Assembly: GCA_023700245.1 (NCBI GenBank)
Contig: JAJPRE010000016.1
Location: 1 to 35,401, forward strand
Length of the DNA stretch: 35,401 bases
Direction: 5' to 3'
Source: Candidatus Thalassarchaeaceae archaeon
GTDB taxonomy: Archaea > Thermoplasmatota > Poseidoniia > Poseidoniales > Thalassarchaeaceae
Shown: positions 16,198 through 24,098 of the stretch, one piece after another
How positions within the stretch are numbered: the first letter of the stretch is position 1
How the letters are laid out: each line of letters begins with the position of its first letter
Notes under the pieces: model-generated
Databases searched by the model: none
Seen by the model: only the letters and a program-made list of their open reading frames with translations
What the model was told of the DNA's origin: nothing
Position numbers and translations under genes: made by a program

Positions 16198-17814
16198 ATG
16201 AGTTCTGAAAGTTGGTTCGAAAGATCTCGAATCCTTAGTAGTGCAGGTTTGGTCGTCCTCGGCTCTAAAACTAAAGATAAATTGGAAAAACTAACAAGTA
16301 TTTTACCATTAATTGAGGCTGCACATGCTTCTGGAGTAGTATTACTTGATTCTAGTAGTATAGATAATTTATTATCTTTAGTGCCGAATGCTTTGCTAAA
16401 TGAAGATAGTATTCCAACGAGAAAATTAGAACAAGCAACACTTGCCAAACTTGACAATCCTTCGCCTATAGGGCGCATTATTGCATCTCCACAACCACAA
16501 CTAGAAGTGGCACCAAGGCCCCATGGTTTACCGCATTTCAGCAAACATGATTTCCCAATGGATGCAAGAGAAATAGACTCAGATATCGAAATTCATTTTG
16601 ACATAACTGGAAAGTCAGTTACTGAGGGAAGTTTACTAGATATCCAAAATTGCTTTACAAGTAGACTCACTCAACTTCGAAATCTTATGATATCCGGCAA
16701 TGTTTTACCAAGAAGGCCAATTTCCAATTCAGATGCATGGAGAAATAGGCACACTCATTCTTCTTCAGATTATGAAACCACTCTAGTGGGATTAGTTGGT
16801 GAAACTAGGTGGTCCCGAAAAGGAAATTTAGGGTTTAACATAGAAGATGAAACTGGTAAAATTAGATGCTCACTAAAAACACCTTCTAATGCTTCTGAGT
16901 TTCATGCTTCTATGGATGGCCTGATGGATGATGAAGTAATTGGAATTAGTGGTTATTTTATTGGAGATAGAGACCCATTATTTCTTGCTCAAGACATACA
17001 TCACCCTCCTTTAAAAGATCATATCAAGACACCAGCAGGAATTGATAGAGCAGTTTCTGCTGCCTTCTTATCTGACATACATCTAGGTAGTAAAACATTC
17101 CTCGCTACACCTTGGGAAAAAATGATTCATTGGTTCAAGAATGATCCCATGGCTAGAACAATAAAATATTTTGTTCTAAGTGGAGATGGCGTTGATGGCA
17201 TAGGCATTTATCCCGGTCAAGATAAGCATTTAGCAATCAAGGATCTTTACAAGCAATATTCAGAATTAGCTAGACTTTTAGAAGAAATTCCTGATTGGAT
17301 AGATATCATTATTCTCCCTGGAAATCATGATGCAGTAAGGCCAGCAGAGCCACAACCTTCATTGGATCCAGAAATTCAGCAAGATTATTCAGACGCCGTT
17401 TTTGTAGGTAATCCCTGTGATTTTAGTCTACATGGAGTTAGAGTTCTGTCGTATCATGGAAAAAGTATTGATGATTTTGTAGCAACTTTAAGATCTGTGT
17501 CTTATTCTAAACCTGAATTAGCCATGAAAGCGATGTTGGAGAGAAGGCATTTAGCACCATCATGGGGGAACAAGACTCCTTTATCTCCGGAACCTGAAGA
17601 TAATATGGTAATACGTCAAACTCCAGATATATTTGTTACAGGTCATGTACATGGCCATTACATGGGTAATCACAAAGGCGTTACACTACTGCATAGTTCA
17701 ACTTGGCAAGATCAGACCGATTTTCAGAAAATGTTAGGATTTCAGCCAAAACCCTGTATACTTTCTATTGTAAATTTACACACCTTTGCAACATTTGCTA
17801 TACCTTTTGTTTGA
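16198..17814 (+). CDS. polB: DNA polymerase D small subunit (DP1, exonuclease-type)
   Basis: DP1 pairs with the large catalytic subunit DP2 to form the replicative PolD of most archaea outside Crenarchaeota. After a variable N-terminus, an OB-fold (about 192-270: VGLVGETRWSRKGNLGFNIED) precedes a calcineurin-like phosphodiesterase with all metal-binding motifs: DIHLG (293-297), SGDGVDG (328-334), PGNHD (374-378) and GHVHGHYMG near 474-482. The intact motifs suggest active 3'-5' exonuclease, as in euryarchaeal DP1. Length (538 residues) fits. The large subunit is not in the window. The start is ATG 16198, with CGG just before it. It ends flush against the convergent HAD gene. Confidence 0.95.
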   Translation: MSSESWFERSRILSSAGLVVLGSKTKDKLEKLTSILPLIEAAHASGVVLLDSSSIDNLLSLVPNALLNEDSIPTRKLEQATLAKLDNPSPIGRIIASPQPQLEVAPRPHGLPHFSKHDFPMDAREIDSDIEIHFDITGKSVTEGSLLDIQNCFTSRLTQLRNLMISGNVLPRRPISNSDAWRNRHTHSSSDYETTLVGLVGETRWSRKGNLGFNIEDETGKIRCSLKTPSNASEFHASMDGLMDDEVIGISGYFIGDRDPLFLAQDIHHPPLKDHIKTPAGIDRAVSAAFLSDIHLGSKTFLATPWEKMIHWFKNDPMARTIKYFVLSGDGVDGIGIYPGQDKHLAIKDLYKQYSELARLLEEIPDWIDIIILPGNHDAVRPAEPQPSLDPEIQQDYSDAVFVGNPCDFSLHGVRVLSYHGKSIDDFVATLRSVSYSKPELAMKAMLERRHLAPSWGNKTPLSPEPEDNMVIRQTPDIFVTGHVHGHYMGNHKGVTLLHSSTWQDQTDFQKMLGFQPKPCILSIVNLHTFATFAIPFV

Positions 17815-18483
17815 TTAAATTGTTTCGTTAGGGAAAAGTATAGGCCATATTTCTCTTAAATCTTTATTTTCTATGATGGGCACTCCTGCGTTTTTGAATG
17901 CGTTTGTTGCTCTTTCTCTTGCGGGATTGAAGCCAATAAATCCAGATTCTGCCACTTTCATTGATAAATCAGTACTAGAGTCCCCTATGGATATTACATT
18001 TTGAGGATTGAGATTTTTTATTCTAATTAACTTTTCAACCATTAGGCCTTTATTATGAGAATATACTCTTGTTGGTAAACCCTTTACTAAATGATCATTT
18101 TCATCCCATTCAAAACCATTAGCCGCCCAATCGTCAACTTTTAACATACTTGCAATTGTTCCAATCAATAAATCCACTCCTGATGAAACTATGGCAACAA
18201 AAATACCTCTTGCTTGTAACTCTTCTACAACTTCCCTCGCTCCTTTCATAAGTTTTACTCCAGAATAACATCTCATAATGTCATTTTTATGTATTTCAGA
18301 TTGCACTTTTTTCCATTCTTTTATGTCATGATTAACAAACTCTTCTTCAGTAATTTCTTGATTCAAGAACCGTTCCAACATCTGTTCATTTCTAGTTCCA
18401 AAATGTTCATGAATTGCCCACCATGAAGATATATTGTCAATTAAAACGCCATCACAATCGAAAACCACTGCCTCTACTGCCAT
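17815..18483 (-). CDS. Phosphoserine-phosphatase-like HAD hydrolase
   Basis: A 222-residue HAD-superfamily phosphatase with the SerB-type layout: motif I FDCDGVLID (about 8-16, nucleophile Asp), a helical cap (SSWWAIHEHFGTRNEQMLERFL), motif II IVSSGVD (about 98-104), the motif III Lys (NKGLMVEKL) and motif IV ISIGDSSTDLSM (about 165-176). GDSxTD and SSG are typical of phosphoserine phosphatase and relatives. The substrate is inferred; other small phosphate esters are possible. A SerK-like kinase gene lies 5 kb away and could run the opposite reaction. ATG at 18483; a TTCGG element lies 14 bases upstream. Confidence 0.82.
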   Translation of the reverse strand: MAVEAVVFDCDGVLIDNISSWWAIHEHFGTRNEQMLERFLNQEITEEEFVNHDIKEWKKVQSEIHKNDIMRCYSGVKLMKGAREVVEELQARGIFVAIVSSGVDLLIGTIASMLKVDDWAANGFEWDENDHLVKGLPTRVYSHNKGLMVEKLIRIKNLNPQNVISIGDSSTDLSMKVAESGFIGFNPARERATNAFKNAGVPIIENKDLREIWPILFPNETI

Positions 18484-18560
18484 ATATTATCAAGACTCCG
18501 AACATCCAGTACCTAATGAATAATAGGTGGATTGATGACTAAGGTTATCTACGATAGAAC

Positions 18561-18827
18561 ATGGAGGATACAGATGATAATATTAAATCTATTAAAATTA
18601 AAATATTATTTTTTGGATATATCTCAGAATCATTTGGACTTCGATCTATAGATACAGTTTTGGAAAAAGACACCACAATAAATCAATTAATAAAAAGATT
18701 TCAACTATCAGATTTTTTAAAATCTGGATCTAAAATTTCTGTAAATGATATTTTTTGTGAAGATTTGGATGCAATAATACTTGATTCATCAGAAGTTGCA
18801 ATATTGCCTCCTTTTTCAGGCGGTTAA
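18561..18827 (+). CDS. MoaD/ThiS-type ubiquitin-like protein
   Basis: An 88-residue beta-grasp protein ending in VAILPPFSGG. The C-terminal di-glycine is the thiocarboxylate/conjugation site in MoaD (molybdopterin synthase small subunit), ThiS and archaeal SAMPs. The first half, KIKILFFGYISESFG, matches the MoaD beginning, and AILPPFSGG is the MoaD-type end rather than the ThiS end. No MoaE or E1-like MoeB gene is adjacent, so sulfur carrier in molybdopterin synthesis, tRNA thiolation or protein conjugation are all open. ATG at 18561; the tatA gene follows after 53 bases. Confidence 0.8.
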   Translation: MEDTDDNIKSIKIKILFFGYISESFGLRSIDTVLEKDTTINQLIKRFQLSDFLKSGSKISVNDIFCEDLDAIILDSSEVAILPPFSGG

Positions 18828-18880
18828 CTGTTTTCTTCCGAAGCATTTGAACGATAACCTGACTTCGGCGAGATGATAAC

Positions 18881-19096
18881 ATGGCAATTGGAAGTACAGA
18901 ACTAGTCATTTTAGCGGCATTATTTGTTTTTTTATTCGGGGCAAAGAAATTACCCGAGTTAGCTAGAAATGCCGGAAGGGCAAAAGGAGAATTCCAACAA
19001 GGTCTGCGTGATGTATCATCAGTTTCAAAAACTGAATTAGATCTAGATAACGCTGGCATTACTAAAGAAGTTTCAGAAGAACACTCTGAAGAATGA
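18881..19096 (+). CDS. tatA: Twin-arginine translocase subunit TatA
   Basis: TatA oligomerises to form the pore for folded proteins with twin-arginine signals. It has the expected short N-terminus, one transmembrane helix (about 6-20, TELVILAALFVFLFGAK), the FGAKKLPELARNAGRAKGEFQQG amphipathic helix and a charged tail; 71 residues is typical. TatC is not in the window. CTTCGG lies 12 bases before the ATG. It may serve the exported proteins of the 26-35 kb locus, although those carry mostly Sec/lipoprotein-type signals. Confidence 0.93.
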   Translation: MAIGSTELVILAALFVFLFGAKKLPELARNAGRAKGEFQQGLRDVSSVSKTELDLDNAGITKEVSEEHSEE

Positions 19097-19101
19097 TAAT
19101 C

Positions 19102-19596
19102 CTACTTTTTCCTTCTTAATTTTACTTCTGAACCACAATCGCCGCAGTCGCCGAGATTCTTTCTCATTAGTGGAGATTTTGGATCCGGTTGGATTTTTTT
19201 ACATCCCTTGCAAACTATTTCCCAAGACCAAACTTCTTTGATCCCTTCTGTTTCTATGGCATGCCATTTAATTCCTATGAATTCAGCTAAATTTTGCATC
19301 CTATAGTCATCAGTAAATAAAACGAAATTATTTTCAGATGCAAGTGCCAATATTTCAATATCAACTGGTGATAGTCCTGCTATGTCTCCCGTTTTTTTTC
19401 CAATATTAATTATTTTATTTATTGATTCTTCTTTAGGAGTTCTCCAAATAATATCTATTGCATTAATAATTTCTAATCTCGCAGGATAAAATTTACCTAA
19501 TTCTTTTTTTTGTTTAGGGCTAGCAATACTGCCAATTAATTTACTAATCGGCCAAGATATTAATGCCCCTGTATCGACAACACTATCATTTGCCAT
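19102..19596 (-). CDS. NOB1-type endoribonuclease (PIN domain plus zinc ribbon)
   Basis: Archaeal NOB1 cleaves the 3' end of 16S rRNA during small-subunit maturation. The N-terminal PIN domain starts VVDTGALISW (acidic Asp of the metal site), continues with GLSPVDIEILALASE and FTDDYRMQN, the acidic patch of the family. The C-terminal zinc ribbon has CKGC (about 134-137) and CGDCG (about 152-156), followed by a basic KLRRKK tail. The 164-residue length is normal. ATG at 19596. Its leader shares AATCCGATT with the divergent DedA gene. Confidence 0.92.
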   Translation of the reverse strand: MANDSVVDTGALISWPISKLIGSIASPKQKKELGKFYPARLEIINAIDIIWRTPKEESINKIINIGKKTGDIAGLSPVDIEILALASENNFVLFTDDYRMQNLAEFIGIKWHAIETEGIKEVWSWEIVCKGCKKIQPDPKSPLMRKNLGDCGDCGSEVKLRRKK

Positions 19597-19650
19597 GACA
19601 ATCGGATTACCGGTTCACATTTCATAGGTAGGTTATAATCAGGTAATATC

Positions 19651-19660
19651 TTTATTATAA
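19651..19660 (+). promoter_or_regulatory. Possible TATA box of the DedA gene
   Basis: TTTATTATAA lies 35 bases before the ATG at 19696. With usual archaeal spacing transcription would start near 19680, giving a leader of about 15 bases. Confidence 0.4.
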
Positions 19661-19675
19661 GTAATGTATATTACT
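19660..19675. promoter_or_regulatory. 6-4-6 inverted repeat overlapping the DedA promoter
   Basis: AGTAAT-GTAT-ATTACT is a perfect inverted repeat directly after the candidate TATA box. Its position, between TATA and start codon, is where archaeal repressors often bind. A second palindrome, TGACGTCA (19689-19696), touches the ATG. Confidence 0.35.
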
Positions 19676-19695
19676 AAATCCGATTTAGTGACGTC

Positions 19696-20298
19696 ATGAT
19701 AGAGGGCATAGTTGAATCTATTATTGGATGGGCAGAAAACTTTGGCCTTGCTGGCCTTGCTATAGTTTCTTTTTCTGAAGCAATAATTCAACCTGCACCA
19801 CCAGATTTGTTAGTTTTGCCTATGGCATTATCATCCAATGGTTCAATTGTAGAAATTATGATTATAGTATTGGTTGCTACATTATTCAGTGTTTTAGGCT
19901 CTCTTGTAGGTTATGCGATTGGAATGTATGCCGGAAGGCCATTACTTGAAAGATTTGCAAGTAAAAAAAATATAACTAAACTTGATTATATTTTCGATAA
20001 TTATGGTGCTATGGGAATTTTTATTGCTGCAGTTTCTCCTATTCCATATAAGGCCCTAGCATGGGCCGCTGGTTCAAGTCGAATGGATTTACGACTTTTT
20101 ATATCTGCAGGAATATTTGGACGTGGCCTCCGGTTCGGCCTCGAAGGAATCATACTAGGTTTATGGGGGAATGAATTTCTTAATTTACTTGAGAATCCTT
20201 TATTTTGGTTAGTTGGAGGAATAATACTTACTGGTATATTCATACCTCTAAATAACTGGTGGTCTAATTTAATTTCAATCTCAAAAAATGATGTTTAA
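19696..20298 (+). CDS. DedA/VTT-domain (SNARE-associated) membrane protein, YqaA-like
   Basis: A 200-residue polytopic membrane protein of the DedA superfamily. Visible motifs are the entry loop SFSEAIIQPAPPDLLVLP (about 26-43), GYAIGMYAGRP (about 75-85) and the hallmark SPIPYKALAWAAG (about 114-126) with the amphipathic re-entrant segment, then FGRGLRFGLEG. Members act in lipid transport or membrane homeostasis (undecaprenyl-phosphate or phospholipid translocation in bacteria); the archaeal substrate is unknown. ATG at 19696. It is divergent from NOB1 by 99 bases and followed by tRNA-Glu. Confidence 0.88.
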   Translation: MIEGIVESIIGWAENFGLAGLAIVSFSEAIIQPAPPDLLVLPMALSSNGSIVEIMIIVLVATLFSVLGSLVGYAIGMYAGRPLLERFASKKNITKLDYIFDNYGAMGIFIAAVSPIPYKALAWAAGSSRMDLRLFISAGIFGRGLRFGLEGIILGLWGNEFLNLLENPLFWLVGGIILTGIFIPLNNWWSNLISISKNDV

Positions 20299-20350
20299 CA
20301 ATACTTTCTATCGAACCGATTATGTGGTATGCGCTTCTCGCGAACCCGTC

Positions 20351-20428
20351 GCTCCTGTGGTGTAGTACGGTCCATCATACCGGGTTTTCATCCCGGCGAC
20401 CCGAGTTCAAATCTCGGCAGGAGCACCA
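20351..20428 (+). tRNA. tRNA-Glu (anticodon UUC)
   Basis: Acceptor GCTCCTG (20351-20357) pairs with CAGGAGC (20418-20424). The anticodon stem CCGGG/CCCGG encloses the loop TTTTCAT, so the anticodon is TTC. T-arm CCGAG-TTCAAAT-CTCGG. Discriminator A and encoded CCA. No intron. Confidence 0.95.
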
Positions 20429-20469
20429 CTTAAATTTAAATTGTTAACTTTTCAGTACAAGAAACCGAG

Positions 20470-20967
20470 TTATACTTCATATATTTCCAAAGGTATATTT
20501 CTATTGATTGCATTTTCGATGATTACTCTTGTCCATTTACTTGTAGAAGAAGGCATTGCTAGTATATGCGTAGCACCGTGTAATATTTTTTCTGTAAGTG
20601 AATTCGGCGCCTCGCCTCTTCCCGTATCGATCAAACTTCTTCGTGTATCTCTCCATTCTTCAGAAAAAACAGCAATTGGTATTATATTTGAATCGGCCCA
20701 TCTTTCTGCCATATAGTCAACTCCACTAGCACCACCAACAATTATTAAGTCAGGATATCCATATTTTTCTACCCACTCATCTAAATTTTTTTCAAATTTA
20801 TCAAAATCATAAAAACGACTCGACCCAACTACTGCCAAATTAATTATCGTACCATCTTTATTTAAATCTTGACTGCCGAGAGATTCGATAGTTTGTTGTC
20901 CAGAGCTACGTGTCACAAGTACTTCAGAGAAGTATTCACGAATAATGTCTTCTCTCCTTTTTAACAA
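20470..20967 (-). CDS. SLOG-family (DUF2493/YspA-like) nucleotide-binding protein
   Basis: A 165-residue Rossmann-like SLOG protein: LAVVGSSRFYDFDKFEKNLDEW (about 44-65), PDLIIVGGASGVDYMAERWA (about 72-91), IAVFSEEWRDTRRSLI and a final MPSSTSKWTRVIIENAINRNIPL. GGASGVDxxAExWA is the DUF2493 hallmark; the superfamily binds nucleotide derivatives and includes DprA and lysine decarboxylase-like proteins. The N-terminal 38 residues precede the domain. The start is unclear: TTG at 20967 is used, but a purine-rich AAAAGGAG lies inside the first codons and no ATG is near. It diverges from sufS (58 bases). Role unknown. Confidence 0.75.
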   Translation of the reverse strand: MLKRREDIIREYFSEVLVTRSSGQQTIESLGSQDLNKDGTIINLAVVGSSRFYDFDKFEKNLDEWVEKYGYPDLIIVGGASGVDYMAERWADSNIIPIAVFSEEWRDTRRSLIDTGRGEAPNSLTEKILHGATHILAMPSSTSKWTRVIIENAINRNIPLEIYEV

Positions 20968-21025
20968 TCTTTCAGTACGCGCCTTGATATCTTACCGTTC
21001 TCTCGCAATAATAAGGACAGATACG

Positions 21026-22252
21026 ATGGCATTAGATTTGAAGCAAATAAGATCTGAATTTCCCATATTACAACGTAAGTTGCCGAATGGCAAACAATTA
21101 GTATATTTTGATAATGCCGCAACATCTCAAAAACCAAGATGCGTAATTTCTGCAATGTCTAATTATTATGAGCAATATAACTCTAATGCTCATAGGGCGA
21201 ATCATACACTTGCCGATGAAGCAACCACTGCTCTAGAAACAGCCCGAGAAAATATTGCCAATTTTTTTGGAACTAGCCCAAATCAATTAATTTATACTAG
21301 TGGGGCTACTGAAGCAATAAACTTAGTTGCATTTTCATGGGCTAGAGAAAATTTAAGAAGGGATGACATAGTTGTTTTAACGGAAATGGAACATCATGCA
21401 GATATTGTACCTTGGCAACAATTATCGAAAGAAATTGGAATAGAAGTTCGATACGTTCCAATTAACACTGAAACTTTTAAACTAGATATGGATGCATTTT
21501 CTATCGCAATTCAGGACTCTTCTTTAGTGTGTGTAGTTCATACTAGCAATGTTTTAGGTGTTAGAAATCCTGTTGAAAAAATAATACAATTATCTCATTC
21601 TGCTGGAGCAAAGGTGTTACTAGATTGCGCCCAAGGTGCCCCTCATGAGAAAATCAACTTTGATGGATTAGGTGCAGATTTTATTGCTATTTCTGCACAT
21701 AAAATGGCAGGACCAACAGGAATTGGTTGCCTTTTGGTTAAGAAAGAAATCATGCTTCAAATGACTCCATTCATGACCGGTGGTTCGATGATAAAAACTG
21801 TTACAACTGAAGGCTCTACTTTCCAAGACGGCCATGCATTATTCGAAACAGGAACTCCAAGAATTGCAGAAGCAATTGGTTGGGGTGCGGCTGTTGAATG
21901 GCTGAATCAATTCGAGATGAAAGAAATACATTCCCATATTCACAAAATCGCATCATGGACATCAATAGAGATGAAAAAAATACCTGGAATAAAAATATAT
22001 GGGGATCCTGAGAGGAGTGATAGTAGTGGGGCAATTTCCTTTTTGCATGAATCCATACAATCTCTGGACTTGGCTTTATTATTGGACGAAGGGGGCTTTG
22101 CGGTAAGAACAGGCCATCATTGCGCACAACCATTGATGGACGCTTTAAGTATACCTTCTACAAATAGGGCTTCTTTTTGGGTCTATAATACGATGGATGA
22201 GGCTAAATTGTTCATCAAACATCTTAAATATATAGTTGAGAGATTTGTATAA
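21026..22252 (+). CDS. sufS: Cysteine desulfurase SufS
   Basis: SufS takes sulfur from cysteine (releasing alanine) for Fe-S clusters. It is a fold-type I PLP enzyme: YFDNAATSQKP (about 25-35), YTSGATEAINLVA (about 88-100), the PLP Lys in ISAHKMAGPTGIG (about 218-230) and the active Cys in VRTGHHCAQPLM (about 354-365). 408 residues is typical of group II SufS. I chose the ATG at 21026 with AAGGA 10 bases upstream; the 27-residue extension to 20945 is not family-like. sufE and sufT follow at once. Confidence 0.96.
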   Translation: MALDLKQIRSEFPILQRKLPNGKQLVYFDNAATSQKPRCVISAMSNYYEQYNSNAHRANHTLADEATTALETARENIANFFGTSPNQLIYTSGATEAINLVAFSWARENLRRDDIVVLTEMEHHADIVPWQQLSKEIGIEVRYVPINTETFKLDMDAFSIAIQDSSLVCVVHTSNVLGVRNPVEKIIQLSHSAGAKVLLDCAQGAPHEKINFDGLGADFIAISAHKMAGPTGIGCLLVKKEIMLQMTPFMTGGSMIKTVTTEGSTFQDGHALFETGTPRIAEAIGWGAAVEWLNQFEMKEIHSHIHKIASWTSIEMKKIPGIKIYGDPERSDSSGAISFLHESIQSLDLALLLDEGGFAVRTGHHCAQPLMDALSIPSTNRASFWVYNTMDEAKLFIKHLKYIVERFV

Positions 22253-22271
22253 ATTATTAACAGAGGAGTTG

Positions 22272-22709
22272 ATGCGTATTAATGATGAAAATATGTGGTC
22301 TAGTAATTTAATATCCATAATAGAAGAATTTCAAGATTGTTTTGATTCCATGGAAAGATATGAATTACTTTTTGATTATGCTAAAAATCATCCTAGTCCA
22401 TTGCCTGTTGAGAAATGGAATGATAGTAACAAAATAACTGGTTGTCAGTCTCGCGCCCATGTTTCATGCAGTGCCGATGATGACGGAAATTTCATTCTAA
22501 TGGGTGGAGCAGATGCTCAAATTGTTCAAGGTTTAATGGCAATAACTGCTATAGCTGTAAATGGGATGACTCCAATATCTGTGACAAAAATGACTCCTAA
22601 ATATGCTGAAGAAATGGGCATACATTCATCATTAACTCCAAGTAGGGCTAATGGTTTTCTAAATATGTTTAGAAGGGTCCAAGAAGAAGCAAAAAAACTA
22701 ATGAAGTGA
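22272..22709 (+). CDS. sufE: SufE-like sulfur acceptor
   Basis: SufE accepts persulfide sulfur from SufS and raises its activity. The catalytic Cys is in NKITGCQSRAHVSCSADDDG (about 54-73), the SufE signature, and the protein ends in a helix as usual. ATG at 22272 follows GAGGAG by 3-5 bases; the longer TTG start at 22236 would overlap sufS and is less likely (145 versus 157 residues). Genes are 19 bases after sufS and 4 before sufT. SufE is mostly bacterial, so this trio may be acquired. Confidence 0.92.
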   Translation: MRINDENMWSSNLISIIEEFQDCFDSMERYELLFDYAKNHPSPLPVEKWNDSNKITGCQSRAHVSCSADDDGNFILMGGADAQIVQGLMAITAIAVNGMTPISVTKMTPKYAEEMGIHSSLTPSRANGFLNMFRRVQEEAKKLMK

Positions 22710-22713
22710 TTTT

Positions 22714-23016
22714 ATGGTAGAAGAGGAAGAAATAATGAAATTTATAGCAGATGTTGAAGATCCAGAAATGAAAATATCAGTCATCGATTTAGGGTTAATT
22801 TATGGTTTAAAAATAGAATCTTCACATGTCGAAATAGACATGACCCTTACTAGCCCAGGTTGCCCAGTGGCTCCTGAATTAATGGCTGCCGTACATAGAG
22901 CGGCCCTTATGGCCGATGGAATAGAATCTGCACACGTCAATCTTACTTTTTCTCCTCTATGGGATCCAAGAGTGCATGCATCTGAAGACGGTAAACTTGA
23001 TTTAGGTATTTTTTAA
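22714..23016 (+). CDS. sufT: SufT / DUF59 (MIP18 family) Fe-S assembly protein
   Basis: DUF59 proteins assist Fe-S cluster insertion. The 100-residue protein has VEDPEMKISVIDLGLIYGL (about 14-32, the DPEx..V.DLGL signature), the conserved Cys in TSPGCPVAPEL (about 46-56) and VNLTFSPLWDP (about 79-89). The start at 22714 keeps the helix before VEDPE that the family has; 22735 is an alternative with a purine-rich site. It is the third gene of a sufS-sufE-sufT operon, and its stop overlaps the convergent folD stop. Confidence 0.92.
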   Translation: MVEEEEIMKFIADVEDPEMKISVIDLGLIYGLKIESSHVEIDMTLTSPGCPVAPELMAAVHRAALMADGIESAHVNLTFSPLWDPRVHASEDGKLDLGIF

Positions 23017-23888
23017 TTAAATTTAGTTTTCGCAGCAGCATCTACTGTATTTGATAATAGCATTGCAATAGTCATTGGCCCAACTCCTCCCGGTACGGGA
23101 GTCATGTGGCTAGCTACTTCCATTGCCTTAGATGAAACGTCACCAACCAGTTTTGATTTTCCAGTTAATGAATCATTTATTCTTGAAATGCCTACATCTA
23201 CAATCACCGAACCGGGTTTTATCCAATCTAATTGTACTGTTTCAGGTCGCCCAATCGCTACAATTAATACATCCGATTCCCTACAGATGTCTGCTAAATC
23301 TTTACTCTTAGAATGGGCTATGGTAACTGTTGCATCAATTCCTCTTTGAGCCAACAATAATGCTAATGGCATCCCTACAATTCTACTTCTCCCAATTACC
23401 GTAACTTTCTTTCCTGCCAAATCAATTCTAGACTGTTTTAGTAGCTTCATTATGCCTGCTGGTGTACATGGCAAAAATCCTCCTAATTCTCCTTGAACCA
23501 ATTTTCCAAGATTTTGAGGATGAAAACCATCCACGTCTTTTGATGGAGAAATTTTTTCAGTAATTGATATTTCATTAATAGTTCGTGGAGTTGGACTTTG
23601 TACTAGAATTCCATGAATCATATCATCATTATTCATTAGGCCTATTAATTCTAAAATTTCATTTTCTGTTGTCGAAGAAGGCAATAATACTTTTGTACTT
23701 TTTATTCCAGTCCTATCACATGCTTTTTCCTTATTTTTTACGTAAACCTCACTTGCAGGATCTTCACCAACTAATATTACGGCCAAATGGGGGAAAATTC
23801 CATCTTCCTTTAATTTATTTACGCGAATTTTTAGATTTTCCTCAATATCAAGACTGAGTTTTTTCCCATCAAGCAACAATGCGCCCAT
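23013..23888 (-). CDS. folD: Bifunctional methylene-THF dehydrogenase / methenyl-THF cyclohydrolase FolD
   Basis: FolD interconverts 5,10-methylene-, methenyl- and formyl-tetrahydrofolate for purine and one-carbon metabolism, which fits purF in the same window. Signatures: SEVYVKNKEKACDRTGI (catalytic Tyr and Lys), GILVQSPTPRTI (a variant of VQLPLP), PSKDVDGFHPQNLGKL (Asp), the NADP site VIGRSRIVGMPLALLL and the end HMTPVPGGVGPMTIAML. 291 residues from ATG 23888 is typical; the 23918 start adds 10 atypical residues. Folate-dependent FolD is more bacterial than archaeal in distribution. Confidence 0.95.
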   Translation of the reverse strand: MGALLLDGKKLSLDIEENLKIRVNKLKEDGIFPHLAVILVGEDPASEVYVKNKEKACDRTGIKSTKVLLPSSTTENEILELIGLMNNDDMIHGILVQSPTPRTINEISITEKISPSKDVDGFHPQNLGKLVQGELGGFLPCTPAGIMKLLKQSRIDLAGKKVTVIGRSRIVGMPLALLLAQRGIDATVTIAHSKSKDLADICRESDVLIVAIGRPETVQLDWIKPGSVIVDVGISRINDSLTGKSKLVGDVSSKAMEVASHMTPVPGGVGPMTIAMLLSNTVDAAAKTKFN

Positions 23889-23927
23889 ACGGTATCCTAG
23901 CATTGAGCCTGTTTTCAACTTTACATG

Positions 23928-24004
23928 TGGAGCCCCAGGAGGGAGTTGAACCCCCGACCGTCTGATTACAAATCAGATGCTCTACCGGGCTGAGCTACTG
24001 AGGC
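23928..24004 (-). tRNA. tRNA-Thr (anticodon UGU)
   Basis: Read on the minus strand: acceptor GCCTCAG pairs with CTGGGGC with one G-T pair, D-arm GCTC/GAGC, anticodon stem TCTGA/TCAGA around TTTGTAA, so anticodon TGT. T-arm GGGGG-TTCAACT-CCCTC. Discriminator T and encoded CCA. No intron. Confidence 0.95.
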
Positions 24005-24098
24005 TTGAACAGTGACGGCCGCCTTTTGCACTTGAACCCTACAGTTTCTTAGCGTTATTTTGAGCGTCAAATTGATTGACTAACACCGCTTCGGAATA

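Larger units (their letters stand above)
19601..19684. promoter_or_regulatory. Shared 5' element of the divergent nob1/dedA pair
   Basis: AATCCGATT is found just before both starts: 19600-19608 on the minus strand, 3 bases before the nob1 ATG, and AATCCGATTT at 19677-19686 on the plus strand, 9 bases before the dedA ATG. As both lie at the start of the messages it could be a leader element or a binding site for one regulator. Short, so chance is not excluded. Confidence 0.3.

Noticed and set aside
20441-20716. 91-codon plus-strand frame after tRNA-Glu
   Set aside because: It is antisense to the conserved C-terminal half of the SLOG protein, which has a recognisable family signature.
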